Shown: positions 36,709 through 46,226, counted from the stretch's first letter. The stretch: 64,000 bases of DNA from Polycladomyces abyssicola (GCF_018326425.1 NZ_AP024601.1:2902001-2966000), one strand, 5' to 3'. Notes: generated from the letters alone by a model not told the origin. Translations and numbers: made by a program.

Positions 36709-37770
36709 TTACCTTAAATACGGCGCCGGATCTACTGGCTGGCCGTTTTTGTGTACTTCGAAGTGGAGGTGCGGGCCGGTGGAACGTCCGTTGTTGCCCA
36801 CTTCCGCGATTTTTTGACCACGAGCCACGCGTTCGCCCACATTAACAGTGACTGTGTTGCCGTACATGTGAGCATACAGGGTGGCCAAACCGCCGTGGTC
36901 GATCACGACAATCCACCCGTATCCGTTGGATGGACGGTTTTCGATCACTTTCCCACTGGCCGCTGCATAGATGGGCGATCCCATCGGGCAGCCGAAGTCC
37001 ACACCTTCATGCATTTTGGCTTCTCCCGTCACCGGATTGATCCGCCAACCGTATGGGGACGTCATCGGCCCATTACACGGTTTCAACAATTTTCCACCAC
37101 TATACACCCCGCGACTGTAGGCCAATTCCGCCCTGATCTTGTCCAGCTCTTCCTGCTTGATTTCTTCATCGTTCTCCAGCTTGCTCAAAGCATCTTCGTG
37201 CTGTTTCACCAAGGCGGCAATTTTTTGATATTCTTCATCCGCCTTGGCTTTTTCCTCTTTCAATTTGTTTTGCTCTGCCAACAACGTTTGCTGATCTTTC
37301 TCTTTTTTCTCCCTGGCCTCGAAATAATGATTCAACAGAGTGCGATCCTGTTTAACGATGAGGCGGATCGTCTCAAAACGGGCCAGAAATTCGCTGAACG
37401 AGTCAGCTGAAAACAGTGCCTCCATGTATCCCATGTCGCCTTTGATGTAAATCTCGCGGACTCGTTGTTTGAAGATGGCCGCATGCATGTTGAGGTCTTT
37501 TTCCGCTTGCTGGAGATCTTTTTTCGCTTTCTCCACTTTTTTGTTTTGTTCGTCCAATTTTTTCTCCAGCTCATTCATTTTTTGTTTGCTGTCATCCAGC
37601 TGTTTCTTCACCTTTTCCAGATCAGCTTCTTTCTGCGACTTCCGGTTCCGGATATCCTGTAATTCCTTTTTGGTTTGGTCCAATTTGCTCTCCGCGTGCA
37701 CACCACTGACCGTCAGTCCGCTGAAAACCAAGCTGACAGCCAGTGCCATTACAAGCAACGTGCGCTTCAT
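36709..37770 (-). CDS. M23 peptidase, EnvC/CwlO-like murein hydrolase activator 2
   Basis: A 353-residue paralogue of gene 1 with the same signal peptide start (MKRTLLVMALAVSLVFSGL), the same Lys/Glu-rich coiled coil (about 30-225), and an M23 domain with HEGVDFGCPMGSPI and TGPHLHFEVHKNG. All metal ligands look intact. Coiled coils of genes 1 and 2 are almost identical, while the catalytic domains differ more at the entry (TSPYGWRINPVTG versus TSSFGYRRHPVTG). ATG at 37770 follows GGGAGAGGG. Confidence 0.88.
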   Translation of the reverse strand: MKRTLLVMALAVSLVFSGLTVSGVHAESKLDQTKKELQDIRNRKSQKEADLEKVKKQLDDSKQKMNELEKKLDEQNKKVEKAKKDLQQAEKDLNMHAAIFKQRVREIYIKGDMGYMEALFSADSFSEFLARFETIRLIVKQDRTLLNHYFEAREKKEKDQQTLLAEQNKLKEEKAKADEEYQKIAALVKQHEDALSKLENDEEIKQEELDKIRAELAYSRGVYSGGKLLKPCNGPMTSPYGWRINPVTGEAKMHEGVDFGCPMGSPIYAAASGKVIENRPSNGYGWIVVIDHGGLATLYAHMYGNTVTVNVGERVARGQKIAEVGNNGRSTGPHLHFEVHKNGQPVDPAPYLR

Positions 37771-37812
37771 CCAACCCTCTCCCCATGTCGTGTTCTTCCA
37801 GTTTTCGACGGA

Positions 37813-38973
37813 TCATCGGAAATAAGGCAGGGGATCGACCGGTTCCCCGTTTTTATGCACTTCAAAGTGCAGGTGGGGTCCAGTTGACACCCCATTATTG
37901 CCAACCGCTGCAATCACCTGGCCCCGCGATACGTGCTGTCCCACGCTGACCCGCACATCCTGCGGATACACATGCGCATACAACGTGGCCAAGTTGTTGC
38001 CGTGATAGATGACCACGATCCAACCATAACCGCTAGCGGGACGGGATTCCATCACCACGCCGTCAGCGGCAGCGTGAATCGGTGATCCCAGACGATCGGC
38101 AATGTCGATGCCCGCATGAAGACGCCACCGATGCTTGATCGGATGGTAACGAAGGCCGAATTTGGAGGTCAAGCGACCACCGTCCACAGGCCAGTAAAAT
38201 TTCCCGCCTTGATAGGTGGGTGGGGTCTGAACGCCTTTTTCACCGCGGGACGCGCGCTTTTCCAACTCGCGTTCCCTTTGCGCGATCCATTGCTGAACCT
38301 GCTTGGTGTCCTGCTCGTTCAGTTCTTCCAACTGAGATTGCTGTTGCTCCAACTTGGCCAATTGCGCTTCGTTCCGACGGTATTCGGCGATCAGTTGTTT
38401 ATGCAAACCCTCTGCTTCGGCCATCTGCTGTTTCTTCTGTTGCAGCTGCTGCTCGATGAGGGATTTTTGACGTGCAACTTCTTGCCGGTCTTTCTGAAAA
38501 CCCGTAATCAATTGCCGGTCGGCCTTAACTACTTCGCGTACCCAATAAAGCCGGGAGAGGAATTGTGCGAACGAGTCGGATTTGATCAGCGCTTCGAAGT
38601 AAAACATGTTGCCCTGCATATACAACTGGCGTACGCGATTCCGAAACAGGACCTGCCGCTCCTCCAGTTGCTTTTCCAAAAACGACAGACGCGCCTTTGA
38701 CTGTTGCAACTGCTGTTCGGTTTGGTATACCTGATCATTCAACGCTGCCAGCCGTTGCTTCATCTCGTCGATTTGCTTCATCAGTGACTGCAAATCCTGA
38801 GATTTTACCTTTTTCTCTTTTTCGATTTGCTGAATCTGCTTGTCCCGTTCTTTGATGGCTTCCTTTTTCCGATCAATATCGCTCTGCCCCGATTGGGCCG
38901 AAGCGCCGGCAGGCGGCAAGACGGCTCCCAAGGCCAGACAAAGGCTTACCGCCAACACAAAGAAGCGCTTCAC
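37813..38973 (-). CDS. M23 peptidase, EnvC/CwlO-like murein hydrolase activator 3
   Basis: The most divergent and promoter-proximal member: 386 residues, signal peptide (KRFFVLAVSLCLALGAVLPP, then AGASAQ), a longer Gln-rich coiled coil (about 35-245), and an M23 domain with LHAGIDIADRLGSPI and TGPHLHFEVHKNG. GTG at 38973 is preferred because GGAGGGG precedes it; the in-frame TTG at 38988 is upstream of that site. It lies 31 bp after ftsX, so it is probably cotranscribed with ftsEX and is the likeliest direct FtsEX partner. Confidence 0.9.
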   Translation of the reverse strand: MKRFFVLAVSLCLALGAVLPPAGASAQSGQSDIDRKKEAIKERDKQIQQIEKEKKVKSQDLQSLMKQIDEMKQRLAALNDQVYQTEQQLQQSKARLSFLEKQLEERQVLFRNRVRQLYMQGNMFYFEALIKSDSFAQFLSRLYWVREVVKADRQLITGFQKDRQEVARQKSLIEQQLQQKKQQMAEAEGLHKQLIAEYRRNEAQLAKLEQQQSQLEELNEQDTKQVQQWIAQRERELEKRASRGEKGVQTPPTYQGGKFYWPVDGGRLTSKFGLRYHPIKHRWRLHAGIDIADRLGSPIHAAADGVVMESRPASGYGWIVVIYHGNNLATLYAHVYPQDVRVSVGQHVSRGQVIAAVGNNGVSTGPHLHFEVHKNGEPVDPLPYFR

Positions 38974-39004
38974 ACCATTCCCCTCCAACTCGTTTTTTAC
39001 ATGA

Positions 39005-39901
39005 TCAGACTTTCAGGAAGCGACGAATCGACATGATACTTCCCCAGACCCCGATCACTACACCCAACACCATGGTCAACAATGCAACATACAGGGACAG
39101 AGGCCACATGTCCAATGCTTTGAAGAAGTTGTACCCCTGACCGGCATCCATAATGCGGAGGAACGCGTTATACACCACCAACACGATCGCCACCGGCACA
39201 ATCGATCCCAAAATCCCGATCAGGGCTCCTTCGATGAAAAACGGCCATCGAATAAACCAGTTACTCGCTCCCACCAACCGCATGATCTCAATTTCACGAC
39301 GACGGGCAAAGATGGTCAGCTTGATGGTATTGGAGATCAGGAACGCAGCCAGAACAGCCAAACCGGTCCCAAAGACAAATACGACGATGCGTACGTAATA
39401 GGAAAGATTGAGCAGTCTGTCGGAGACCCCGTCGCCGGAGTCAGCATCATCGATTTGGTTGAGCTGTTTGACCTTGGCCTCTAATTCCCCGATTTTTTGC
39501 GGGTTTTTGGGCACAATGCGGAACATGTCCGGTAACGGGTTTTGGTTTCCTTCCAATCCTTCCAGGAATGAGGAATCTTTCCCCCATTGCTTTTTCATCT
39601 GTTCCAGTCCCGCGGATTTAGGGACGAATTCTACGCTTTTCACTTCCGGCATCTGCGAAATCTGTTTTTTCAACGCATCCACGTCATACGTAGTGGCCGT
39701 CTGCGAGACGAACGCTGTTACACCCATCTGCTTGTCCAGCTCGCTGGCCCAATAGCTAACGTTGAAGGCAAACACGAGAAAGAATCCAAAAATGAGCAAG
39801 GTGACCGCCACCGCACTGACCGCGGCGAACGTCATCCACGAGTTCCTGCGTAAACTTTTGACCGCCTCACGAGCGTGGCGGAACATCGTACTAATCTTCA
39901 T
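39005..39901 (-). CDS. ftsX: Cell division ABC transporter permease FtsX
   Basis: FtsX forms the membrane part of the FtsEX complex, which triggers peptidoglycan hydrolases outside the cell. The 298-residue protein has TM1 at about 23-47, a large extracellular loop (about 50-165) that contacts the hydrolase partner, and three C-terminal helices with the FtsX motif RRREIEIMRLVGAS before TM3. Its start overlaps the end of ftsE by 11 bp. Confidence 0.96.
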   Translation of the reverse strand: MKISTMFRHAREAVKSLRRNSWMTFAAVSAVAVTLLIFGFFLVFAFNVSYWASELDKQMGVTAFVSQTATTYDVDALKKQISQMPEVKSVEFVPKSAGLEQMKKQWGKDSSFLEGLEGNQNPLPDMFRIVPKNPQKIGELEAKVKQLNQIDDADSGDGVSDRLLNLSYYVRIVVFVFGTGLAVLAAFLISNTIKLTIFARRREIEIMRLVGASNWFIRWPFFIEGALIGILGSIVPVAIVLVVYNAFLRIMDAGQGYNFFKALDMWPLSLYVALLTMVLGVVIGVWGSIMSIRRFLKV

Positions 39902-40577
39902 AACCGTATTCCCCCTGCAACTCGTCCCTTACAATGACGCCTTGTTCGATGGCGATAACGCGCTGGCGCATCGTGTTCACAATCTCTTTGTTGTGCGTCG
40001 CCATCACGATGGTCGTTCCACGATTGTTGATCTCCTGCAGCAAATACATAATGTCCCACGAGGTTTCGGGATCCAGGTTCCCCGTAGGCTCGTCCGCAAT
40101 CAGGAAACTGGGATTGTTTACGATCGCCCGTGCGATGGAGACACGTTGCTGTTCTCCACCAGACAACTGGGACGGGAGGGCGTGCATCCGATCCTCTAAA
40201 CCAACCAGCTCCAAGACTTCCTCCACACGCCGACGAATCTGCCGTCTCGGCGCTTCAATCGCCTCCATAGCGAAAGCGACGTTTTCATACGCCGTCATGT
40301 TGGGCAACAATTTGTAGTCTTGGAATACCACACCGATATTGCGACGCAAATACGGAATTTTCCAATCGCGAACGCGCTTGACATTGACGCCGTTGATCAG
40401 GATGACACCGCTAGACGGCTTCTCTTCCCGGTACATGAGCTTGATAAAGGTACTCTTACCTGCACCACTCGGTCCGACGACGTAGACGAACTCTCCCTGC
40501 TCAATCTTGACATCAATTCCCCGCAATGCCTCAACACCGTTCGGGTATCTTTTCCAAACATCATGCATCTCGATCAC
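39891..40577 (-). CDS. ftsE: Cell division ABC transporter ATPase FtsE
   Basis: FtsE is the cytosolic ATPase that drives FtsX. The 228 residues include Walker A GPSGAGKST, Q-loop FQDYKLLPNMTA, signature LSGGEQQRVSIARA, Walker B FLIADEPTGNLD and the H-loop MATHN. The opening IEMHDVWKRYPNGVEALRGI is typical. First gene of ftsE-ftsX-M23. Confidence 0.97.
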   Translation of the reverse strand: MIEMHDVWKRYPNGVEALRGIDVKIEQGEFVYVVGPSGAGKSTFIKLMYREEKPSSGVILINGVNVKRVRDWKIPYLRRNIGVVFQDYKLLPNMTAYENVAFAMEAIEAPRRQIRRRVEEVLELVGLEDRMHALPSQLSGGEQQRVSIARAIVNNPSFLIADEPTGNLDPETSWDIMYLLQEINNRGTTIVMATHNKEIVNTMRQRVIAIEQGVIVRDELQGEYGYED

Positions 40578-40665
40578 AATATCACCTCAAGCCTCGTGTA
40601 CCTGGTTTTCTATGCAAACTATGTAGCGAATATCCCGTCTTTCACTCGCATCCAATCTCTTATCT

Positions 40666-40693
40666 ATTATAGTATAGCATCTTTATCCCGCAA
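40666..40693 (-). promoter_or_regulatory. ftsE promoter
   Basis: TTGCGG (40693-40688) and TATAAT (40671-40666) on the minus strand, 16 bp apart, about 90 bp before ftsE. Confidence 0.55.
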
Positions 40694-40852
40694 TCCCAGC
40701 CGCCTTTCTTGGTCGTTCGTTAAATCGACAAAAGCAAACACGAAAGAAACCCGACTACCTTCCCGCAGCGGACTGTTGACTATGGGAAACGGGTCCATTT
40801 TCGACCTTCGCTCCCTCTTGCGCGGACAAATGTGTCCGTATCTTGTCAACAA

Positions 40853-40901
40853 CCTGACTGCCGTCAGGCAGGGGTTTCTATTTCGGATTGATAGAAAACC
40901 C
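40853..40901 (-). terminator. Possible argH terminator (two stem-loops)
   Basis: GGGTTTTCTAT/ATAGAAACCC (40901-40872) starts one base after the argH stop. CCTGAC-GGCA-GTCAGG (40868-40853) follows, then TTGTTG. Neither has a strong T-run. Confidence 0.45.
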
Positions 40902-40902
40902 G

Positions 40903-42306
40903 TTATTTAATAACGTGATTTAACCACGTATGGGTTTCATCGATTTTCGATTTTTTATTTCCAATTGCGTCCAAAACGGCTTGACGCCCCGTACCGCCGG
41001 GAATATTTCGCGCGTCCACCACCCGTTCCAGTTGAAGTGCTTCATAGACGTCAGCCTCAATCAACGGGGAGACAGCCTGGAATTCCGCCAATTCACAATC
41101 CGTCAACGTCTTGCCTTGTTCCAGACAATACAGTACCAAACGCCCGACTACTTCATGCGCTTCGCGGAACGGCAAGCCTTTCTTCACCAGGTAATCAGCC
41201 AGATCTGTGGCGTTGGCAAACCCGCTTTGTGCATTTTCCCGCATTTTCTCCACATTCACTTTCATGCTGGAAAGCATCGTTGCCATCAGCGCGAGCGCCC
41301 CGGTCAGCGTGTCCACCGTATCGAACACGCCTTCCTTGTCCTCCTGCATATCCTTGTTATAGGTGAGCGGCAGAGCCTTCAATACAGTGAGGAGCGCCAC
41401 CAGATGACCGATCACGCGCCCTGTTTTCCCCCGAACCAGCTCGGGGACATCCGGATTTTTTTTCTGCGGCATCATGCTGCTGCCCGTACAGAAGGCATCG
41501 TCCAACTCGATGTAACCGAACTCTTCGCTGGACCACAGGATCAACTCTTCGGACAGACGGGACAAATGGACCATGATCAGCGAAGCGATGGAGAGAAACT
41601 CCACCAGATAGTCCCGATCGCTTACGGCGTCCATGCTGTTGTCGTAGATCCCATCGAAGCCCAGCTCCTCGGCTACCATACGTCGGTCGATCGGAAAGGT
41701 CGTCCCCGCGATCGCACCGGCACCCAACGGTGATATGTTGACCCGCTTGTAACTGTCTATTAACCGCTCGATGTCACGCTGAAACATGGAAACGTAGGCC
41801 AAAAGGTGATGGGCCAGCCGTACCGGCTGGGCACGCTGCAGGTGGGTGTAGCCCGGCAAGATGGTATCCACGTGCGCTTCCGCCTGAGCGATGAGCGCTT
41901 CCTGTACACCGACAAGCAATCGGACCAGTTCAACTGTTTGATGACGAACGTACAGGTGCATATCCAACGCTACCTGATCATTGCGGCTGCGACCTGTATG
42001 CAGTTTGCCGCCGACAGGACCGATTTCCTCGATCAGTAGCTTCTCGATATTCATGTGGATGTCTTCATTCTCGACTGAAAACGACACTTCCCCACGGCGG
42101 ATTCGCTCACGGATCGTTTCCAGCCCGGAGAGGATGGTCTTCGTCTCCTCTTCCGTCAAAATGCCGCATGCACCCAACATACGCACATGGGCCATGCTCC
42201 CCCGGATATCTTCTTCAGCCAGCCGTTGATCAAACCCGATGGATGCAGTGTATTCCTCAACCAACTGGTTGGTCGGCTTGGTAAATCGCCCGCCCCAGAG
42301 CTTCAT
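40903..42306 (-). CDS. argH: Argininosuccinate lyase
   Basis: ArgH splits argininosuccinate into arginine and fumarate, the last step of arginine synthesis. The 467-residue protein has the fumarase/aspartase superfamily signature [12 protein letters not shown], the N-terminal [11 protein letters not shown] and [14 protein letters not shown] at 42306 is chosen because AAGGAGG lies 7 nt upstream and the family starts there; upstream extensions lie within argG. It overlaps the end of argG by 50 bp. Confidence 0.96.
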   Translation of the reverse strand: MKLWGGRFTKPTNQLVEEYTASIGFDQRLAEEDIRGSMAHVRMLGACGILTEEETKTILSGLETIRERIRRGEVSFSVENEDIHMNIEKLLIEEIGPVGGKLHTGRSRNDQVALDMHLYVRHQTVELVRLLVGVQEALIAQAEAHVDTILPGYTHLQRAQPVRLAHHLLAYVSMFQRDIERLIDSYKRVNISPLGAGAIAGTTFPIDRRMVAEELGFDGIYDNSMDAVSDRDYLVEFLSIASLIMVHLSRLSEELILWSSEEFGYIELDDAFCTGSSMMPQKKNPDVPELVRGKTGRVIGHLVALLTVLKALPLTYNKDMQEDKEGVFDTVDTLTGALALMATMLSSMKVNVEKMRENAQSGFANATDLADYLVKKGLPFREAHEVVGRLVLYCLEQGKTLTDCELAEFQAVSPLIEADVYEALQLERVVDARNIPGGTGRQAVLDAIGNKKSKIDETHTWLNHVIK

Positions 42307-43513
42307 GGTCATCCTCCTTCTTCGGGTTGACGGTGGCGAATACTTGCGTCGGCAATCCCCACAGACGGATGAAACCGACGGCCGCCTGATGATCGAAGGT
42401 GTCCTCCGGCGTGTAGGTGGCCAGCTTTTCATTGTACAGCGACTGATCCGACTTCCGGCCGGTGACTACGGCATGCCCTTTAAAAAGCTTGACGCGCACC
42501 GTGCCGCTGACGGTTTCCTGCGTCACGTCGATAAAGGCGTCCAGCGCTTTTTTGAGCGGGGAGAACCACAAACCTTCATAGGTCAATTTGCCCCATTGTT
42601 GTTCCACGATCGGCTTGAACTGTGCAATCTCCCGGGGCTGCGTCAGAAACTCCAGCTCACGGTGGGCCGTGATCAGCGTAAGAGCTCCCGGACACTCGTA
42701 CACCTCACGCGATTTGATGCCGACCAAACGGTTTTCCACATGATCGATCCGGCCGACACCATGTTTGCCGGCAATCTGATTCAAAGCGGCAATCAACTCA
42801 TGAAGCGGCATCACTTTCCCGTTCAATGCAACAGGAATCCCTTTTTCAAAAGTGATCTCCACTTCATCAGGCTGATCGGGGGTATCGGCCAGAGATGCTG
42901 TCCATTCATACGCTTCCTCCGGCGGCTCTGCCCACGGATTTTCCAAAATGCCACACTCACAACTTCTTCCCCACAAATTCTGATCGATGCTGTAGGGATT
43001 ATCCAAATCGACCGGAATCGGAATACCGTGTTTTTTTGCGTATGCGATCTCTTCATCCCGGGACATCGCCCATTCCCGAACCGGTGCGATTACTTTCAGC
43101 TCGGGATTCAGTGCGGCGACGGACACCTCGAACCGTACCTGGTCATTGCCTTTCCCGGTGCAACCATGGGCCACGGCGACAGCTCCTTCCTTTTCCGCCA
43201 CTTGCACCAGCACTTCCGAGATGAGCGGACGGGAAAGCGCGGACACCAACGGATATTTTCCTTCATACATCGCATTGGCTTTTAGGGCCGGCGCCAGATA
43301 TTTTTCAGCAAACCACTGCCGTGCATCGACGACCAGCGATTTCACTGCGCCCACTTTTAACGCTTTGGCTTTGACAAAGTCCAAATCCTTGCCCTCGCCC
43401 ACATCCAGGGCGACGGCCACGACATCATAGCCGTAATGCTCCTGCAACCATTTGATGGCGACCGATGTATCTAAACCCCCGGAATATGCCAGGATCACCT
43501 TTTCCTTTGCCAT
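42257..43513 (-). CDS. argG: Argininosuccinate synthase
   Basis: ArgG condenses citrulline and aspartate with ATP. The 418-residue protein has the PP-loop [14 protein letters not shown], the citrulline-binding segment [13 protein letters not shown], and [20 protein letters not shown]. The C-terminal tail ([20 protein letters not shown]) extends beyond the usual end, inside the argH start. ATG at 43513. argG-argH are separate from the carAB-argF cluster at the window end, as in B. subtilis. Confidence 0.96.
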   Translation of the reverse strand: MAKEKVILAYSGGLDTSVAIKWLQEHYGYDVVAVALDVGEGKDLDFVKAKALKVGAVKSLVVDARQWFAEKYLAPALKANAMYEGKYPLVSALSRPLISEVLVQVAEKEGAVAVAHGCTGKGNDQVRFEVSVAALNPELKVIAPVREWAMSRDEEIAYAKKHGIPIPVDLDNPYSIDQNLWGRSCECGILENPWAEPPEEAYEWTASLADTPDQPDEVEITFEKGIPVALNGKVMPLHELIAALNQIAGKHGVGRIDHVENRLVGIKSREVYECPGALTLITAHRELEFLTQPREIAQFKPIVEQQWGKLTYEGLWFSPLKKALDAFIDVTQETVSGTVRVKLFKGHAVVTGRKSDQSLYNEKLATYTPEDTFDHQAAVGFIRLWGLPTQVFATVNPKKEDDHEALGRAIYQADQPVG

Positions 43514-43526
43514 GTTTGACCTCTCC

Positions 43527-43560
43527 CTTATAAAAATTCATCTTAGTGTATTATTATACA
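43527..43560. promoter_or_regulatory. Candidate ArgR/AhrC boxes upstream of argG
   Basis: TGTATTATTATACA (43547-43560) fits the ARG-box pattern TGNATNNNNATNCA fully and includes a TATAAT -10-like hexamer (43558-43553, minus). A weaker half-conserved box CTTATAAAAATTCAT is at 43528-43542, about 19 bp away centre to centre. Paired boxes fit arginine repression. Confidence 0.5.
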
Positions 43561-43693
43561 TACATACCGATAAAAGTCCATGTTTTTTTCGAGTGTCAAG
43601 CAAATGTCAGATGTGTTGTCTTTAGCCCATCTCATATTCCTTGGAAATTGCCCACGCGTTGATGGGATAGATAAGACAACTTTGTTCCCTCTT

Positions 43694-43975
43694 TCACTTT
43701 GGAGTTCCTTTGACATGAACCCTTCTTGCCCATTTCCAAACGTCTTCTCCAAAATTCTCTTCCACCATTTCTTTGAAACGCAGAAACTCAGGATTGAGTC
43801 CACCTTCCGAGGATACGCCTTGGCTGATCCTTTCATAAATCCTTATCTTTTCTCCTACCGGGATCCCTAATATCAGGGCTTCTTGTTTCGTTTCGGGATA
43901 CACTTCGATGTAGGACCCACCATCCTCGTTTGCTCCCAGGTTGCCGCTATGACTGCGATAACTCGTGACTTTCAC
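43694..43975 (-). CDS. Hypothetical protein, 93 residues
   Basis: A soluble, charged protein opening MKVTSYRSHSGNLGANEDGG, with a middle strand-helix region (VYPETKQEALILGIPVGEKI) and a C-terminal aromatic helix (EDVWKWARRVHVKGTPK). No family is recognised. GTG at 43975 lies 8 nt after AAAGGAGG, which decides the start over ATG at 44011. It lies upstream of argG on the same strand with no clear functional link. Confidence 0.65.
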   Translation of the reverse strand: MKVTSYRSHSGNLGANEDGGSYIEVYPETKQEALILGIPVGEKIRIYERISQGVSSEGGLNPEFLRFKEMVEENFGEDVWKWARRVHVKGTPK

Positions 43976-44156
43976 TTTTGATTCCTCCTTTTGGGTAACA
44001 AGAATGCGCATTCTATGTTCGGATTATGTACAACTCGTGTTGCCCGGTTTTCACAACACTAAAGCAGCGGGTGTTAAGATGGTTCCAAACGGGGTATAAG
44101 CTTATTAAAGACCCCATAAAGTAATTCGCCATCACACATGAAAGAGGAATCAGGAT

Positions 44157-45110
44157 ATGGATCCATTCAGTCAGCACCTAGGTTACAAGCGATTGTTTAA
44201 AGAAAATCATTTGACGCTGGGTTTGTTTTTTCCAATAGAAGCCTATACCGGAAGTATTCCTTTGATGAACATCGAAGAACAAGTCAAGCTTGCAAAGAGA
44301 GCGGAACAATTGAATTTCGCTTCGTTAGTTGTCCGAGATGTTCCGCTTCATGATCCCAACTTTGGGGATGTAGGCCAAATTTACGACCCATGGGTTTTTC
44401 TCGGATATATTGCGGCAAATACGGAAAAGATTGCGCTTGTCACCGGAAGCATAATTTTAACCTTGCGTCATCCTTTGCATGTGGCAAAAGCCGCGGCTTC
44501 CGTCGACAAAATCTCCGGGGGTCGATTGGTTCTTGGTGTAGCAACGGGGGATCGGCCAATTGAATTCCCGAGTTTTGCCGTTGATTTTGACCAAAGAGGG
44601 GAATTGTTTCGGGAAGCGCTGTCGGTCATCAAAACTGTTTGGAAAGAGAATTTTCCTGTCATCGATACATTGAGGGTTCATATGTCAGATGGCGATCTAA
44701 TACCCAAACCTGATTTATATGATATACCGGTGTTAGTGACCGGTCATAGCGGGCAGTCTATTGAGTGGATCGCAAAAAACGCCGATGGTTGGATGTACTA
44801 CCCCCGCAACTTGACTTTTCAAACGGAACTGATCCAACATTGGCGTTCGCACACTGATCGTTTCAAACCGTTCAGCCAGTCCCTTTATGTTGATTTAACC
44901 GAGGATCCGGATGAGGATCCGACACCGATCCATTTGGGATTTCGAACAGGAAGAAATTTTCTTATCCAATTTCTCGAAAGCTTGAGAAATGCCGGTGTGA
45001 ACCATGTGATGATCAATTTAAAGTACGGGCAACGTCCCGCATCCGAAGTGATCGAGGAGTTAGGCGAAGAGGTTCTGCCGTTATTTCCTGCTATAACCAA
45101 TGGCAACTAG
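44157..45110 (+). CDS. Luciferase-like (LLM class) flavin oxidoreductase
   Basis: Members of this (beta/alpha)8 family use FMN or F420 to oxidise various substrates. The 317-residue protein has LGLFFPIEAYTGSIPLMNIE, the DPWVFLGYIAANTEKIALVT region, DKISGGRLVLGVATGD (the conserved flavin-contact loop) and TGHSGQSIEWIAKNADGWM. The substrate cannot be inferred. ATG at 44157 follows AAAGAGGA. The stop codon TAG (45108-45110) is also the first bases of repeat copy C. Confidence 0.85.
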   Translation: MDPFSQHLGYKRLFKENHLTLGLFFPIEAYTGSIPLMNIEEQVKLAKRAEQLNFASLVVRDVPLHDPNFGDVGQIYDPWVFLGYIAANTEKIALVTGSIILTLRHPLHVAKAAASVDKISGGRLVLGVATGDRPIEFPSFAVDFDQRGELFREALSVIKTVWKENFPVIDTLRVHMSDGDLIPKPDLYDIPVLVTGHSGQSIEWIAKNADGWMYYPRNLTFQTELIQHWRSHTDRFKPFSQSLYVDLTEDPDEDPTPIHLGFRTGRNFLIQFLESLRNAGVNHVMINLKYGQRPASEVIEELGEEVLPLFPAITNGN

Positions 45111-45292
45111 GGCGAGTCTGGTAATCCGTCAGGGGAGGAAATGCTTTCACAGGTGAGCGACTAACCAAGCCCTGATTGAACGAAGACCCGGAAAGCGCAG
45201 GCATGATATCGCGGACAACTTCCTCTAAGTCAACCGTACTTTGCCCGCGTCCTGCGCTCCGGGTTTCCAATTGGACAGTATTTATCATTGGG
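45109..45292 (+). repeat. MITE-like dispersed repeat, copy C (internal deletion)
   Basis: AGGGCGAGTCTGGTAATCCG through GGTGAGCGACTAACCAAGCC, AAGACCCGGAAAGCGCAGG and TTTGCCCGCGTCCTGCGCTC matches copy B closely. About 50 bp of the right half is then missing, and the copy resumes at CCAATTGGACAGTATTTATC. It begins inside the stop codon of the LLM gene. Confidence 0.75.
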
Positions 45293-45393
45293 TATGTGCG
45301 AGATGAGTCAAGATAACTGGCCTCTGGGCTTCATCGGAGCCAATGTGGACGCTGCAGCGGAAATCTCACAGGTATACCAAGGGAGGGATGGAT

Positions 45394-46032
45394 ATGAAAA
45401 TCGTGATCGTAGGTGCCAACGGTAAAATCGGCAGGCAGTTAGTGCAACTGTTTGCCGGGACCGAGCACCAAGTGCGGGCCATGATTCGAAACGAAGAACA
45501 AGCGTCCGAGTTGAAACGATTGGGCGCTGACGAAATCGTGGTGGCCGACTTGGAGAAAGAGATTGACCATGCAATAAAGGGGTGCTCAGCCGTCGTGTTC
45601 ACGGCAGGTTCCGGTTCGCATACCGGCCCGGACAAGACGGAATTGGTCGACAAGCTGGGGGCGATCAAAACGATTGAAAAAGCAGAAGCATTCGGTGTGG
45701 AACGGTTCATCATGGTGAGCAGCATATATGCGGACCGGCCTGATGCCGGCCCAGAGCGAATCCGGCACTATTTCGTTGCCAAAGGTGTAGCGGACGACCG
45801 CCTGCGTGCCAGCAAGCTGAACTACACCATCATCCGGCCGGGTTACTTGACAAATGATCCGCCCAAAGGAACGGTCCGGATCGCCGAACATATCGAAGAA
45901 AGTGGAGAAATTCCCCGGGGCGACGTGGCTAGAACGATTGTGGAAGCGCTGGAGAACGAACATACTTACCGGCGGTCGTTTGATTTGCAAACTGGGGAGA
46001 CGCCGATTGCAGAGGCATTACGATCTCTTTGA
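45394..46032 (+). CDS. NAD(P)-binding SDR-like protein (YhfK type)
   Basis: An atypical short-chain dehydrogenase/NmrA-like protein of 212 residues with the Rossmann motif VGANGKIGRQLVQLF at the N-terminus, AVVFTAGSGSHTGPDKTE, FIMVSSIYADRP and NYTIIRPGYLTND. These proteins bind NAD(P) and act on unknown substrates or as redox sensors; B. subtilis YhfK has 214 residues. ATG at 45394 is chosen because GGGAGGG lies 6 nt upstream; the two earlier in-frame ATGs overlap or precede it. Confidence 0.85.
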   Translation: MKIVIVGANGKIGRQLVQLFAGTEHQVRAMIRNEEQASELKRLGADEIVVADLEKEIDHAIKGCSAVVFTAGSGSHTGPDKTELVDKLGAIKTIEKAEAFGVERFIMVSSIYADRPDAGPERIRHYFVAKGVADDRLRASKLNYTIIRPGYLTNDPPKGTVRIAEHIEESGEIPRGDVARTIVEALENEHTYRRSFDLQTGETPIAEALRSL

Positions 46033-46226
46033 CACTCCACATGGCTAAAGTACCACAGGCACTCCTATGGTCGCCGTTGGATTGTTGAGTGGTTAACGCC
46101 CTCAGTCCATTTCTGTTTCGGGCCCAAAGCTAGGGCTGTGTCATCAGCCCATCCCACCCGGTTAGCACGTACCCAGATGGGTAGCACACCTACGACCAAC
46201 GGAAGTGCCCGTGGTATTATGCTAAC
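46033..46226. repeat. Inverted-repeat relic with TnpB right-end-like arms
   Basis: The sequence CGACC-AnnG-GAGTGCCTGTGGTACTTTAGCC occurs on the minus strand at 46080-46033. A variant (CGACCAACGGAAGTGCCCGTGGTATTATGC) occurs on the plus strand at 46194-46222, so the two form inverted arms about 110 bp apart. A third copy is at 59251-59290. It directly abuts the stop of the NAD(P)-binding gene and the end of a TnpB coding relic. Confidence 0.5.

Noticed and set aside
43543-43836. 97-residue frame overlapping the 43694-43975 gene
   Set aside because: It overlaps the better-supported gene in another frame, lacks a ribosome site and runs through the argG promoter.
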